DNA of 64,000 bases from NCBI RefSeq assembly GCF_003626975.1, contig NZ_CP032616.1, positions 1,860,001-1,924,000 on the forward strand. Direction: 5' to 3'. Made by a program: the position numbers and the translations under genes. The notes beneath the pieces are model-generated. The model did no database searches. It was given only the letters and a program-made list of their open reading frames with translations, and was not told the origin of the DNA. This document shows positions 1 through 11,230 of the stretch, in pieces. Source of the stretch: Pseudomonas sp. DY-1. Lineage in GTDB: Bacteria > Pseudomonadota > Gammaproteobacteria > Pseudomonadales > Pseudomonadaceae. How positions within the stretch are numbered: position 1 is the first letter of the stretch; the number at the start of each line of letters is the position of its first letter.

Positions 1-398
1 CACTCGCCGGGAGTGATCACGCCCGGGCAGTTCGGGCCGATCAGGCGCACGCCCAGCTCGTCACACTTGACCTTGGCGTCCAGCATGTCGAGGGTCGGGA
101 TACCTTCGGTGATGCAAACGATCAGCTTGATGCCGCCGTTGGCCGCTTCCAGGATCGAGTCTTTGCAGAAGGGAGCCGGAACGTAGATGACCGAAGCTTC
201 GGCGCCAGTGGCTTCAACGGCTTCCTTGACGGTGTTGAACACCGGCAGGCCCAGGTGGGTGGTGCCGCCCTTGCCGGGAGTCACGCCGCCAACCATCTTG
301 GTGCCGTAGGCGATGGCTTGTTCGGAGTGGAAAGTACCCTGGCTACCGGTGAAGCCTTGGCAGATGACTTTGGTGTCTTTGTTGATCAGGACGCTCAT
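1..398 (-). CDS. sucD: Succinyl-CoA synthetase alpha subunit, 3' end beyond window (partial)
   Basis: This is the first ~132 residues of the ADP-forming succinyl-CoA ligase alpha subunit, the CoA- and phosphohistidine-carrying partner of SucC in the TCA cycle. The N-terminus [20 protein letters not shown] is the classic CoA-binding Rossmann start, followed by [14 protein letters not shown] and the [12 protein letters not shown] segment. The catalytic His lies beyond the window. The ATG shares one base with the sucC stop codon, so the two are translationally coupled as the last genes of the sdh-suc operon. Confidence 0.97.
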   Translation of the reverse strand, partial: MSVLINKDTKVICQGFTGSQGTFHSEQAIAYGTKMVGGVTPGKGGTTHLGLPVFNTVKEAVEATGAEASVIYVPAPFCKDSILEAANGGIKLIVCITEGIPTLDMLDAKVKCDELGVRLIGPNCPGVITPGE

Positions 399-1567
399 TA
401 CTTGCCCTCCGCCGCGGCCTTGACGACTTGCTGTGCAGCGTCGGTCAGGCTGGTCGCCGCGATGATGTTCAGACCGCTCTCGGCCAGTACCTTGGCACCG
501 AGGTCAGCATTGTTGCCTTCCAGACGAACCACGACCGGAACCTTCACGCCGACTTCCTTCACGGCACCGATGATGCCTTCAGCGATCATGTCGCAGCGGA
601 CGATGCCGCCGAAGATGTTCACCAGAACGGCTTGAACGTTGCTGTCGGAGAGGATGATCTTGAACGCTTCGGTCACGCGCTCCTTGGTTGCACCGCCGCC
701 AACGTCAAGGAAGTTGGCCGGCTTGCCGCCGTGGAGGTTGACGATGTCCATGGTACCCATGGCCAGGCCGGCACCGTTGACCATGCAGCCAATGTTGCCT
801 TCCAGGGCCACGTAGTTCAGCTCCCACTTCTGCGCATGGGCTTCACGAGCGTCGTCCTGGGACGGGTCGTGCATGGCGCGCAGCTTGGGCTGACGGTACA
901 TGGCGTTGCTGTCGATGTTGATCTTGGCGTCCAGGCAATGCAGGTTGCCGTCAGCCTTGATTACCAGCGGGTTCACTTCCAGCAGGGCCAGGTCGTAGTC
1001 CTGGAACAGCTTGGCCAGGCCAACGAAGATGTGGGTGAACTGCTTGATCTGGTCGCCTTCCAGGCCCAGCTGGAATGCCAGCTCACGGCCCTGGTAGGGC
1101 TGAGCGCCCACCAGCGGGTCGATGGTGGCCTTGAGGATCTTCTCGGGGGTTTCGTGAGCTACTTTCTCGATGTCCACGCCACCTTCGGTGGAAGCCATGA
1201 ACACGATACGGCGGCTGGAACGATCTACCACGGCGCCCAGGTACAGTTCCTTGGCGATGTCGGTGCAGGATTCAACCAGGATTTTGCTGACCGGCTGACC
1301 ATTGGCGTCAGTCTGATAGGTCACCAGGCGCTTGCCCAGCCAGTTGGCGGCGAAGGCCTTGGCATCTTCCTTGCTCTTGACCAGCTTCACGCCGCCCGCT
1401 TTACCGCGGCCGCCAGCGTGGACCTGAGCTTTGACAACCCATTCGCTGCCACCGATTTTTTCGCAGGCTTCTGCGGCTTCTTCCGGGGTGTCTACGGCAA
1501 AGCCCTTGGATACGGGCAGGCCGTATTCAGCGAACAGCTGCTTACCCTGATACTCGTGGAGATTCAT
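398..1567 (-). CDS. sucC: Succinyl-CoA synthetase beta subunit
   Basis: This is the ATP-grasp subunit of succinyl-CoA synthetase, which makes ATP (or GTP) from succinyl-CoA in the cytoplasm. The 389-residue length matches the family. Visible features are the N-terminus [19 protein letters not shown], the nucleotide-binding [15 protein letters not shown] segment, and the C-terminal CoA-ligase domain with [10 protein letters not shown] and [18 protein letters not shown]. It follows lpd after a gap of about 200 bases and overlaps sucD by one base. It is encoded in the same direction as sucA, sucB and lpd. Confidence 0.98.
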   Translation of the reverse strand: MNLHEYQGKQLFAEYGLPVSKGFAVDTPEEAAEACEKIGGSEWVVKAQVHAGGRGKAGGVKLVKSKEDAKAFAANWLGKRLVTYQTDANGQPVSKILVESCTDIAKELYLGAVVDRSSRRIVFMASTEGGVDIEKVAHETPEKILKATIDPLVGAQPYQGRELAFQLGLEGDQIKQFTHIFVGLAKLFQDYDLALLEVNPLVIKADGNLHCLDAKINIDSNAMYRQPKLRAMHDPSQDDAREAHAQKWELNYVALEGNIGCMVNGAGLAMGTMDIVNLHGGKPANFLDVGGGATKERVTEAFKIILSDSNVQAVLVNIFGGIVRCDMIAEGIIGAVKEVGVKVPVVVRLEGNNADLGAKVLAESGLNIIAATSLTDAAQQVVKAAAEGK

Positions 1568-1770
1568 GCTTGTCTACCGTCTTCGTTTAGGTATTGCGCA
1601 TTTCGGCGCTGCATTCGTGGTGCCGCGCCACCTGTGACTGCAGTTGAAGGCAGTCCGGCGGGCTTTCCGCGGTGAGCTGCTGCCTTGTCGGCCGCAACTC
1701 ACGACGGGCAACCCGCCGTGGTTCCGGATCCTGCACTGGCCACTTGCGCGGTCTGTGCAGGAGGTCTTGC

Positions 1771-3210
<1,440 letters not shown>

Positions 3211-3235
3211 TCATTCCTTCTCATATGAAACCGGA

Positions 3236-3256
3236 CGGCCCCTGTAAGGGGGGCCG
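3236..3256 (-). other. Small intercistronic hairpin between sucB and lpd
   Basis: CGGCCCC and GGGGCCG form a 7-bp inverted repeat around a loop of about 7 bases in the 69-base sucB-lpd gap. No T-run follows, so it is not an intrinsic terminator. It could protect or process the polycistronic message, which is inference from position only. Confidence 0.4.
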
Positions 3257-3276
3257 CCGTAAAGAGAGACTGCCGA

Positions 3277-4506
3277 TCAGATGTCCAGCAGCAGACGAGC
3301 CGGGTCTTCCAGCAGGTTTTTGATGGTCACCAGGAAGCTTACAGCTTCCTTGCCATCGATCAGGCGGTGGTCGTAGGACAGAGCCAGGTACATCATCGGG
3401 CGGATAACAACCTGACCGTTGATGGCCATCGGGCGCTGGATGATGTTGTGCATGCCAAGGATGGCGGCCTGCGGCGGGTTGACGATCGGGGTCGACATCA
3501 TCGAGCCGAAGGTGCCGCCGTTGGTGATGGTGAAGGTGCCACCAGTCATCTCGTCGATGGACAGCTTGCCCTCACGAGCCTTCTTGCCGAAGGTCGCGAT
3601 GCCATTCTCGACTTCGGCCAGGCTCATCAGCTCAGCATTGCGCAGGACCGGAACCACCAGGCCACGGTCGCTGGAAACGGCTACGCCGATGTCCTGATAG
3701 CCGTGGTAGACGATGTCGTTGCCGTCGATGGAAGCGTTGACCGCCGGGAAGCGCTTCAGCGCCTCGACGGAGGCCTTGACGAAGAAGGACATGAAGCCCA
3801 GGCGCACGCCGTTGTGGGTCTTCTCGAACAGGTCCTTGTACTTCGAACGCAGCGCCATGACTTCGGTCATGTCGACTTCGTTGAAGGTGGTCAGCATGGC
3901 CATGGTGGACTGGGCTTCGACCAGACGCTCGGCGACCTTGGCACGCAGGCGGGTCATCGGTACGCGCTTCTCGACGCGGTCGCCAGCGGCGAAGACCGGA
4001 GCCTCGGCAGCCGGGGCTGCGGGCTTGGCGGCCGGGGCAGCGGCAGGAGCGGATTTCTTGGCTTCGACAGCGGCAACCACGTCTTCCTTGGTCACGCGAC
4101 CGCCTTTGCCAGTGCCGGCGATGCTGTTCGGGTCGATGCCGTTCTCTTCAGCCAGCTTGCGGGCGGCCGGGGAAAGGATGGCGTCGTCGGCAGCAGCGGC
4201 TGCCGGAGCAGCAGCCTGGGCCGCGGGAGCGGCTGCCGGAGCAGCAGCGGCCGGGGCGGCGGCAGCGGCGCCGGCGTTCAGCTTGCCGAGCAGCTCGCCG
4301 CTGAGCACAGTGTCGCCCTCGTTCTTGACGATTTCAGCCAGGACGCCATCGGTTTCAGCGAGGACTTCCATGACCACCTTGTCAGTTTCGATGTCGACGA
4401 TCAGTTCGTCACGCTTGACCGCATCGCCCGGCTTCTTGTGCCAGGTAGCCACGGTGCCGTCGGCAACCGATTCCGGGAAAGTGGGGGCTTTGATCTCGAT
4501 AGCCAT
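3277..4506 (-). CDS. sucB: Dihydrolipoyllysine-residue succinyltransferase (E2 of 2-oxoglutarate dehydrogenase)
   Basis: This is the E2 core, which transfers the succinyl group from lipoyl-lysine to CoA. From the N-terminus it has a lipoyl domain with the lipoylated Lys in [12 protein letters not shown] (about residue 43) and an Ala/Pro-rich flexible linker. These are followed by the peripheral subunit-binding domain [19 protein letters not shown], a second Ala/Pro linker, and the catalytic domain ending in [17 protein letters not shown] with the active-site His. The 409-residue length is normal. It sits 44 bases after sucA and 69 before lpd. Confidence 0.98.
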   Translation of the reverse strand: MAIEIKAPTFPESVADGTVATWHKKPGDAVKRDELIVDIETDKVVMEVLAETDGVLAEIVKNEGDTVLSGELLGKLNAGAAAAAPAAAAPAAAPAAQAAAPAAAAADDAILSPAARKLAEENGIDPNSIAGTGKGGRVTKEDVVAAVEAKKSAPAAAPAAKPAAPAAEAPVFAAGDRVEKRVPMTRLRAKVAERLVEAQSTMAMLTTFNEVDMTEVMALRSKYKDLFEKTHNGVRLGFMSFFVKASVEALKRFPAVNASIDGNDIVYHGYQDIGVAVSSDRGLVVPVLRNAELMSLAEVENGIATFGKKAREGKLSIDEMTGGTFTITNGGTFGSMMSTPIVNPPQAAILGMHNIIQRPMAINGQVVIRPMMYLALSYDHRLIDGKEAVSFLVTIKNLLEDPARLLLDI

Positions 4507-4550
4507 TATTCAGGGTTCCTATCTAATTCGGTTTCTTCAGCGCGAAGGCG

Positions 4551-7382
4551 TTAAACAGTAAAGGCATCTTGCAGCAGTTTTTCCTGCTGCTCAGCGTGCA
4601 TGGAGGCGTAGCCGCAAGCCGGAGCTGCAGAACCTTCACGACCCGCGTACTCGAGGAACAGCCCTTTCTTGTGGGCTGCCGCGACGCGACGCATGTGGTG
4701 CTGGCTGCAGTACCAGGCGCCCTGGTTCATCGGCTCTTCCTGGCACCAGACGATGTGCTTGAGGTTCTTGTACGGAGCCAGAACCTCGGCCAGATCGTCC
4801 TCGGGGAACGGATACAGCTGCTCGATACGCACGATGGCGATATCTTCGCGGCCTTCGGCGCGACGCTTCTCCAGCAGGTCGTAGTAGACCTTGCCGCTGC
4901 ACAGGATCAGGCGGTCGACCTTCTTCGGCTCGATCGCATCAATCTCGCCAATGACGGTCTGGAACGAGCCTTCCGCCAGATCTTCCAGGGTCGAGATGGC
5001 CAGCTTGTGGCGCAGCAGGGACTTCGGAGTAAGGGCAACCAGCGGCTTGCGCAGCGGGCGGATCACCTGGCGACGCAGCATGTGGTAGACCTGCGCCGGG
5101 GTAGTCGGTACGCAAACCTGGATGTTGTGCTCGGCGCACAGTTGCAGGTAGCGCTCCAGACGCGCGGAGGAGTGCTCCGGTCCCTGGCCTTCGTAGCCGT
5201 GCGGCAGCAGCATGGTCAGGCCGCACAGACGACCCCACTTGTGCTCGCCGCTGGTGATGAACTGGTCAACCACAACCTGGGCGCCGTTGGCGAAGTCACC
5301 GAACTGGGCTTCCCAGATCACCAGCGCGTTCGGCGTGGTGGTGGAGTAACCGTATTCGAATGCCAGCACGGCCTCTTCCGACAGGTAGGAGTCGTACAGA
5401 TCGAACTTCGGCTGGTCAGCGAACAGGTGCTGCAGCGGCAGGTAGGTACTGGCGTCCTTCTGGCTGTGCAGCGCCGCATGGCGGTGCGAGAAGGTGCCGC
5501 GACCGACGTCCTGGCCGGTGATACGGACCGGATGGCCTTCGAACAGCAAGGTCGCGTAGGCCATGGTCTCGGCGTAGCCCCAGTTGATCGGCATCGCACC
5601 GGCGCCCATCTTCTGGCGGTCTTCGAGGATCTTGGCGACCTGGCGCTGGACCACGAAACCTTCCGGAATCTCCAGCAGCTTGGCGGAGAGTTCCTGAAGG
5701 GTCTTCAGCTCGAAGCTGGTGTCGTGGCGCGCGGTCCAGGCGTGCCCCAGGTACGGACGCCAGTCGACGAAGAGCTCCTTGTTGGGCTCCTTGACCAGAC
5801 TCTTGACCACGTGCTGGCCGTTGTCCAAGGCAGTGCGGTACTCGTCGACCTTGGCCTGGATGGCGGCGGTGTCGAGCACACGGGACGAACTCAGGGCGTC
5901 GGCGTACAGCTCACGGGTGGTGCGCTGCTTGCTGATCTGCTGGTACATCAGCGGCTGGGTACCGTTCGGTTCGTCGGCTTCGTTGTGACCACGACGGCGA
6001 TAGCAGACCAGGTCGATGACCACGTCACGCTTGAACTGCATGCGGTAATCGACAGCCAACTGGGTAACGAACAGTACGGCTTCCGGATCGTCGCCGTTTA
6101 CGTGCAGGATCGGCGCCTGGATCATCTTGGCGACGTCGGTGCAGTACTCGGTGGAGCGCGAGTCTTCCGGACGGCTGGTGGTGAAACCAACCTGGTTGTT
6201 GATCACCAGATGGATGGTGCCGCCCGTCTTGTAGCCACGGGTCTGCGACATCTGGAAGGTTTCCATGACCACGCCCTGACCAGCGAAAGCGGCGTCGCCG
6301 TGGATGGAAATCGGCAGAACCTTGTCACCGCCCTTGTCCTGGCGACGGTCCTGGCGGGCACGAACGGAACCCTCGACCACCGGGGAAACGATTTCCAGGT
6401 GGGACGGGTTGAACGCTAGCGCCAGGTGAACTTCGCCGCCCGGGGTCATGACGTTGGAGGAGAAGCCCTGGTGGTACTTCACGTCACCGGAGGACAAGCC
6501 TTCGGTCTTCTTGCCTTCGAACTCGTCGAACAGGTCGCGCGGGTTCTTGCCGAAGGTGTTGACCAATACGTTCAGACGGCCGCGGTGAGCCATGCCGATG
6601 ACGATTTCTTTCAGGCCGTAGGAGCCGGAGCGTTGGATGATCTCGTCCAGCAGAGGGATCAGGCTTTCGCCACCCTCCAGGCCGAAACGCTTGGTGCCCG
6701 GGTACTTGGTGCCCAGGTACTTCTCCAGCCCCTCGGCAGCGGTCAGACGCTCGAGCAGATGGCTCTGGACTTCCGGCGAGAACGCCGGACGGCCGCGCAC
6801 GCTCTCCAGACGCTGCTGGAACCACTTGCGTTGCTCGGAATCGACGATGTGGGTGAACTCGGCACCGATGGTGCGGCAATACGTCTCGTTGAGGGTCTGC
6901 TGAATCTCACGCAGAGTAGCCTCTTCTTTGCCGATGTAGAGCTCACCAGTACGGAAGGTGGTATCGAGGTCGGCATCGGTCAGTCCGTAGTGACGGATCG
7001 ACAGGTCAGCCGGAACCGGACGCTGCCACAGACCAAGCGGATCGAGCTTGGATGCCTGGTGGCCGCGCATGCGGAAAGCCTGGATCAAGCGCAGGACTTC
7101 TACCTGCTTCTTCTCGTGCTCACTGCTTACAGCGCCAGCGGAAACCGGCTGAGCGCGGCGCTGGTTCTTGGCGAGCAGGACGAAATGATCGCGGATGGTG
7201 GAGTGCGAAACGTCGGTGGCAAGATTGCCGTCGGTCGGCAGCTTCTGGAAGTAGGTGCGCCACTCTTCGGGCACAGCGTTGGGATCGTGCAGGTAGAGCT
7301 CATAGAGCTCCTCCACATATGCAGCGTTACCACCGGATAGGTGGGCACTGTTCCACATGCGCTGCATTTCGCTTTCTTGCAT
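4551..7382 (-). CDS. sucA: 2-oxoglutarate dehydrogenase E1 component
   Basis: This thiamine-diphosphate enzyme decarboxylates 2-oxoglutarate and passes the succinyl group to SucB. It is 943 residues, a full-length OdhA/SucA type. Visible features are the N-terminal E2-binding helix MQRMWNSAHLSGGNAAYVEEL, the ThDP region with GMAHRGRLNVL, IHGDAAFAGQGVV and VINNQVGFTTS, and the pyrimidine-domain segments SHRHAALHSQ and LPHGYEGQGPEHSSARLER. GAGGGTG stands 7 bases before the ATG. A 235-base spacer with a strong hairpin separates it from sdhB upstream. Confidence 0.98.
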   Translation of the reverse strand: MQESEMQRMWNSAHLSGGNAAYVEELYELYLHDPNAVPEEWRTYFQKLPTDGNLATDVSHSTIRDHFVLLAKNQRRAQPVSAGAVSSEHEKKQVEVLRLIQAFRMRGHQASKLDPLGLWQRPVPADLSIRHYGLTDADLDTTFRTGELYIGKEEATLREIQQTLNETYCRTIGAEFTHIVDSEQRKWFQQRLESVRGRPAFSPEVQSHLLERLTAAEGLEKYLGTKYPGTKRFGLEGGESLIPLLDEIIQRSGSYGLKEIVIGMAHRGRLNVLVNTFGKNPRDLFDEFEGKKTEGLSSGDVKYHQGFSSNVMTPGGEVHLALAFNPSHLEIVSPVVEGSVRARQDRRQDKGGDKVLPISIHGDAAFAGQGVVMETFQMSQTRGYKTGGTIHLVINNQVGFTTSRPEDSRSTEYCTDVAKMIQAPILHVNGDDPEAVLFVTQLAVDYRMQFKRDVVIDLVCYRRRGHNEADEPNGTQPLMYQQISKQRTTRELYADALSSSRVLDTAAIQAKVDEYRTALDNGQHVVKSLVKEPNKELFVDWRPYLGHAWTARHDTSFELKTLQELSAKLLEIPEGFVVQRQVAKILEDRQKMGAGAMPINWGYAETMAYATLLFEGHPVRITGQDVGRGTFSHRHAALHSQKDASTYLPLQHLFADQPKFDLYDSYLSEEAVLAFEYGYSTTTPNALVIWEAQFGDFANGAQVVVDQFITSGEHKWGRLCGLTMLLPHGYEGQGPEHSSARLERYLQLCAEHNIQVCVPTTPAQVYHMLRRQVIRPLRKPLVALTPKSLLRHKLAISTLEDLAEGSFQTVIGEIDAIEPKKVDRLILCSGKVYYDLLEKRRAEGREDIAIVRIEQLYPFPEDDLAEVLAPYKNLKHIVWCQEEPMNQGAWYCSQHHMRRVAAAHKKGLFLEYAGREGSAAPACGYASMHAEQQEKLLQDAFTV

Positions 7383-7575
7383 GCTTTGTCACCCTCGATA
7401 AGGGGACACCATCGGCATGGACACCACTAGGGCTTAAAAGTCCTGGCACAGCGACTTCGGTAAAGCCACCAAGGATCCCGCAGATAGTCCGGGCACCAGC
7501 CCGGTTGCCCCTGCTGGTCATCTATATATTTTTCAAATAAGGAACACGGCTTTGTGAGCTGCGTTCCTGGTTTTA

Positions 7576-7604
7576 CTGCGACACCGGCCAGGCCGGTGTC
7601 GCAG
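7576..7604 (-). other. 14-bp perfect inverted repeat in the sdhB-sucA spacer
   Basis: CTGCGACACCGGCC is followed after one base by its exact reverse complement, about 24-50 bases downstream of the sdhB stop. RNA from the minus strand would fold into a very stable stem, but an A-run rather than a U-run follows on that strand. It is not a canonical Rho-independent terminator. Likely roles, by inference, are an RNA-processing or stability element or partial attenuation between sdhCDAB and sucAB. The rest of 7383-7627 shows only an AT-rich stretch near 7521-7545. Confidence 0.6.
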
Positions 7605-7627
7605 GTGTTGCGGGTACAGCAATCGAA

Positions 7628-8344
7628 TCAGGTACCGCTTTGCAGCAGCATGTTACGCACGTGACCGATCGCCTTGGTCGGGTTCAGTCCCTTCGGGCAA
7701 ACGTTCACGCAGTTCATGATGCCGCGGCAACGGAACACGCTGAACGGATCGTCCAGCGCAGCCAGTCGCTCTTCGGTCTTGTTGTCGCGGCTGTCAGCCA
7801 GGAAGCGATAGGCTTGCAGCAGTGCGGCGGGACCGAGGAACTTGTCAGGGTTCCACCAGAAGGACGGGCAAGAGGTCGAGCAGCAAGCGCAGAGAATGCA
7901 CTCGTACAGACCGTCGAGCTTCTCGCGCTCTTCCGGGGACTGCAGACGCTCGATGGCCGGAGCCGGAGTGTCGTTCTGCAGGAAGGGTTTCACCTTCTCG
8001 TACTGCTTGTAGAAGATGCTCATATCGACGACCAGGTCACGTATGACCGGCAGGCCCGGCAGCGGGCGAATCACCAGCTTGCCGCCCTTCAGTCCAGCGG
8101 CGGACAGGGGAGTGATGCACGCCAGGCCGTTCTTGCCGTTGATGTTCATGCCGTCGGAACCGCAGACGCCTTCACGGCAGGAACGACGGTAGGAGAAACC
8201 CTCGTCCTGCTCTTTGATCAGCGCCAGTACGTCGAGGACCATTACGTCCTTGCCGTCGGTGTCGACCTGGAAATCCTGCATGGTCGGAGCGCTATCGCGC
8301 TCCGGGTTGTAGCGATAGACGCTGACAGTAAGAGTCTTGGACAT
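7628..8344 (-). CDS. sdhB: Succinate dehydrogenase iron-sulfur subunit
   Basis: This subunit carries the 2Fe-2S, 4Fe-4S and 3Fe-4S centres between SdhA and the membrane anchor of complex II. All cluster ligands are visible: CREGVCGSDG plus a later Cys in NGLAC, CILCACCSTSCPSFWW, and CRGIMNCVNVCPKGLNP. The ATG at 8344 (MSKTLTVSVYRYNPE, 238 residues) is preferred over an upstream GTG at 8353. It is preceded by AAGGGTG at good spacing and fits family length. It follows sdhA by 11 bases. Confidence 0.97.
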   Translation of the reverse strand: MSKTLTVSVYRYNPERDSAPTMQDFQVDTDGKDVMVLDVLALIKEQDEGFSYRRSCREGVCGSDGMNINGKNGLACITPLSAAGLKGGKLVIRPLPGLPVIRDLVVDMSIFYKQYEKVKPFLQNDTPAPAIERLQSPEEREKLDGLYECILCACCSTSCPSFWWNPDKFLGPAALLQAYRFLADSRDNKTEERLAALDDPFSVFRCRGIMNCVNVCPKGLNPTKAIGHVRNMLLQSGT

Positions 8345-8355
8345 GTCGGCCACCC

Positions 8356-10128
8356 TTAATAAGTACGTACTTTGGGTTCGAACGCCGGAACGGTCTTCGG
8401 CGCGAAGTTGACGGCGCGCTTGGTAACGCGCTTATCACCCGGGAAGTACAGGGTGTGGCACAGCCAGTTCTCGTCGTCGCGGTCTTCGAAGTCTTCGCGG
8501 GCATGGGCGCCACGGGACTCTTTACGGACTTCCGCAGCGATCGCGGTCGCTTCGGCGACTTCCAGCAGGTTCTGCAGCTCCAGAGCTTCGATACGCGCGG
8601 TATTGAAGGCCTGAGACTTGTCGTTGATCTTGACGTTTGCGATGCGCTCACGCAGCTCAGCCAGCTGAGCAATACCCTTCTGCATGTATTCGCCGGTACG
8701 GAATACACCGAAGTAGTTTTGCATGCACTGCTGCAGCTCGCGCCTCAGCGGGGCAACTTCTTCGCCGCTGGTACGCTCGTTGACGCCGGACAGGCGCTTG
8801 AGCGACTGCTCGATGTCGGTCTCGCTGGCGCCGCGCGCCTCGATACCTTCCTTGAGCGCCTTTTCCAGGTGCAGACCAGCAGCACGGCCGAATACAACCA
8901 GGTCGAGCAGGGAGTTACCGCCCAGACGGTTGGCACCGTGTACCGATACGCAAGCCACTTCGCCCACTGCAAACAGGCCTTCGACGATGGTGTCGTTGCC
9001 GTTGGCGTCCTGAGTGATGGCCTGGCCATGAATATTGGTGGCAACGCCGCCCATCATGTAGTGGCAGGTCGGGATAACCGGAATCGGTGCGACGACCGGA
9101 TCGACATGCGCGAAGGTCTTGGAAAGCTCGCAGATGCCGGGCAGGCGACTGTGCAGAACTTCCTCACCCAGGTGGTCGAGCTTCAGCAGTACGTGGTCCT
9201 TGTTCGGGCCCACACCATTGCCGGCGATCACTTCCTTCACCATGGAGCGGGCGACCACGTCGCGGCCAGCCAGGTCCTTGGCGTTCGGAGCATAACGCTC
9301 CATGAAGCGCTCGCCATGGGCGTTGATCAGGTAACCACCCTCGCCGCGGCAACCTTCGGTCACGAGCACGCCTGCACCGGCGATACCGGTCGGGTGGAAC
9401 TGCCACATCTCGATGTCCTGGACCGGCACACCAGCACGCAGGGCCATGCCCACGCCGTCGCCAGTATTGATCAGGGCGTTGGTGGTGGAGGCGTAGATAC
9501 GACCTGCACCGCCAGTGGCCAGAACAACGGCCTTGGAACGGATGTAAACGGTTTCGCCGGTCTCGATGCAGATGGCGATGATGCCAACCACTGCGCCGTC
9601 CTGGTTCTTCACCAGATCAACCGCGTACCACTCGTTGAGGAACGAGGTACCGCTCTTCAGGTTCGCCTGGTACAGGGTGTGCAGCAGGGCGTGACCGGTA
9701 CGGTCGGCTGCGGCGCAGGTACGGGCAGCCTGGCCACCCTTGCCGAAGTCCTTGGACTGGCCACCGAACGGACGCTGGTAGATGCGGCCTTGCTCGGTAC
9801 GGGAGAACGGCAGGCCCATGTGCTCCAGCTCGAACACGGCTTCCGGACCCACGGAGCACATGTACTCGATAGCGTCCTGGTCACCGATGTAGTCGGAACC
9901 CTTGACGGTGTCGTACATGTGCCAGCGCCAATCGTCGTTCGGGTCGGCCGAAGCGATGGCGCAGGTGATGCCGCCCTGGGCGGACACGGTATGGGAACGG
10001 GTCGGGAAGACCTTGGTCACCACGGCGGTCTTGTGACCACCTTGGGCCAGTTGCAGCGCAGCACGCATGCCGGCGCCGCCGCCACCTACGATGATGGCGT
10101 CGAAAGAAAGAGTACGAATGCTAGACAT
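8356..10128 (-). CDS. sdhA: Succinate dehydrogenase flavoprotein subunit
   Basis: This is the catalytic subunit of complex II, oxidising succinate to fumarate with covalently bound FAD. It is 590 residues long. FAD-binding motif [17 protein letters not shown] is near the N-terminus, and the flavinylated His lies in [12 protein letters not shown]. Substrate-site segments are [23 protein letters not shown] and [19 protein letters not shown], with the usual R-rich C-terminus. It begins 3 bases after the sdhD stop within sdhCDAB. Confidence 0.98.
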   Translation of the reverse strand: MSSIRTLSFDAIIVGGGGAGMRAALQLAQGGHKTAVVTKVFPTRSHTVSAQGGITCAIASADPNDDWRWHMYDTVKGSDYIGDQDAIEYMCSVGPEAVFELEHMGLPFSRTEQGRIYQRPFGGQSKDFGKGGQAARTCAAADRTGHALLHTLYQANLKSGTSFLNEWYAVDLVKNQDGAVVGIIAICIETGETVYIRSKAVVLATGGAGRIYASTTNALINTGDGVGMALRAGVPVQDIEMWQFHPTGIAGAGVLVTEGCRGEGGYLINAHGERFMERYAPNAKDLAGRDVVARSMVKEVIAGNGVGPNKDHVLLKLDHLGEEVLHSRLPGICELSKTFAHVDPVVAPIPVIPTCHYMMGGVATNIHGQAITQDANGNDTIVEGLFAVGEVACVSVHGANRLGGNSLLDLVVFGRAAGLHLEKALKEGIEARGASETDIEQSLKRLSGVNERTSGEEVAPLRRELQQCMQNYFGVFRTGEYMQKGIAQLAELRERIANVKINDKSQAFNTARIEALELQNLLEVAEATAIAAEVRKESRGAHAREDFEDRDDENWLCHTLYFPGDKRVTKRAVNFAPKTVPAFEPKVRTY

Positions 10129-10131
10129 GGA

Positions 10132-10500
10132 TCACACACCCCAGAGAATCTGCACGCCCCAGACGAAGAACGCGAACATCGCAATGCCGCATACCGCCTG
10201 GAACAGGAAACGCACGACAGTCGCCGCCTTGCCCAGCGCCATCGGCGTCAGGTAGTCGGTGGAGATGGTCCACATGCCGACCCAGGCGTGGACGCTCAAG
10301 GCGACCAGGGCAAGCAAGCTGAAGATGCGCATCGCGGTGTGGGAGAACAGACCGTGCCACTCGGCATAGGTCAGACCCGGATTGAACAGCAGGTAGCCCA
10401 GCAGGAAAAGGAAATAAGCCGCGAGAACGACCGCAGAAACACGCTGGGCCATCCAGTCATAAAGACCCGAACGCGAGAAGTTCGTAACGTTGGTTACCAT
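10132..10500 (-). CDS. sdhD: Succinate dehydrogenase membrane anchor subunit
   Basis: This is one of the two membrane anchors that bind haem b and the quinone site of complex II. It has three hydrophobic segments (starting near AVVLAAYFLFLLGYLLF, FSLLALVALSVHAWVGMW and ATVVRFLFQAVCGIAMFAFF). The haem-ligand His lies in the second segment. The ATG at 10500 (MVTNVTNFSRSGLYDWMAQ, 122 residues) is preferred over a GTG six bases upstream because GGGGGTG lies at better spacing. It overlaps the end of sdhC by 7 bases. Confidence 0.95.
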   Translation of the reverse strand: MVTNVTNFSRSGLYDWMAQRVSAVVLAAYFLFLLGYLLFNPGLTYAEWHGLFSHTAMRIFSLLALVALSVHAWVGMWTISTDYLTPMALGKAATVVRFLFQAVCGIAMFAFFVWGVQILWGV

Positions 10501-10868
10501 ATCCACACCCCCAGCAGCACGATCAGCACCGCAGAAACTACGATGACGATTTTCGAGCCCAGCTTACCGCCCTCGAGCGTCTCGCCGACGCCCACATCCA
10601 TTACCAGATGGCGCACACCGGCGACCAAGTGGTAAAGCAACGCGGACAGGAGGCCCCAAACCACCAGCTTGGCCAGCGGACTGGTCAGGCACGCCTTGAC
10701 CTGCTCGAAGCCTTCCTCGGAGCTCAGCGACTTGTCGAGTGCGAACAGCAGCACGGCAATGCCGAAGAAGAGGATGACGCCAGAGATACGATGCAGGATG
10801 GACGTGTAAGCAGTGATGGGGAGTTTGATGGTCCTGAGATCTAGGTTTACAGGTCGTTGGCTATTCAC
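10494..10868 (-). CDS. sdhC: Succinate dehydrogenase cytochrome b556 subunit
   Basis: This is the first gene of the sdh operon and a membrane anchor with three transmembrane segments. It has the family signature RPVNLDLRTIKLPITAYTSI followed by LHRISGVILFF at the N-terminus, and HLVAGVRHLVMD with the haem His in the middle. It is 124 residues long and starts at GTG. No in-frame alternative exists just upstream, where an A-rich run replaces a strong Shine-Dalgarno site. Confidence 0.95.
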   Translation of the reverse strand: MNSQRPVNLDLRTIKLPITAYTSILHRISGVILFFGIAVLLFALDKSLSSEEGFEQVKACLTSPLAKLVVWGLLSALLYHLVAGVRHLVMDVGVGETLEGGKLGSKIVIVVSAVLIVLLGVWIW

Positions 10869-11000
10869 GGCTTTTTTTTCACACTGAGGCCCCTAACAAA
10901 CAGGGCAAGTTGTCGGGAAGTGCACTGATCAGGTACCCCTCACCAAAGGGAGTGCCGACCTCCAGAATATGGGCCCAGGGCCCCTGGCGATCGGGCGCTG

Positions 11001-11029
11001 AGTATAGACAGTTAGCTGACTAATGACAA
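11001..11029 (-). promoter_or_regulatory. Predicted sigma-70 promoter of the sdh-suc operon
   Basis: On the minus strand TTGTCA, 17 bases, then TATACT is a near-consensus -35/-10 pair. It lies 133-160 bases upstream of the sdhC start, leaving a leader of about 125 bases. It stands back to back with the gltA promoter in the same 362-base intergenic region. Confidence 0.75.
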
Positions 11030-11144
11030 TGCAAACGCCTGCCCCTAAAAGCGGATTGCGCTGCCTATATAAAAGGCGTAAATAGCCCCACTTTTTGCGC
11101 CGAAAAACCCACGCAAACCCCACTGGCGCATGGGTTTCTTCAAA

Positions 11145-11172
11145 TTGACATTCGAATTTATACCTCTATAGT
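11145..11172 (+). promoter_or_regulatory. Predicted sigma-70 promoter of gltA
   Basis: TTGACA (perfect -35), a 16-base spacer and TATAGT (5/6) lie 59-86 bases upstream of the gltA ATG. The leader ends in AGGAGG at 11220-11225, an ideal Shine-Dalgarno site. Confidence 0.8.
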
Positions 11173-11230
11173 GTCCCGGGCCCTGCGTGGGGGGCTGTCT
11201 GATGATTTCAAGCATAACTAGGAGGCCGCT

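Noticed and set aside
428..1675. A 415-codon open frame on plus, opposite sucC
   Set aside because: It is an antisense shadow of sucC, with no Shine-Dalgarno site and no homology that I recognise.
4180..4280. Ala/Pro-rich repeats in sucB taken as a DNA tandem repeat
   Set aside because: They encode the flexible linkers between the lipoyl, binding and catalytic domains, which are normal for E2 proteins.
8455..10635. A 726-codon open frame on plus, opposite sdhA and sdhD
   Set aside because: It runs antisense through well-conserved genes, has no family resemblance and reflects the GC-rich third-codon bias of the true strand.
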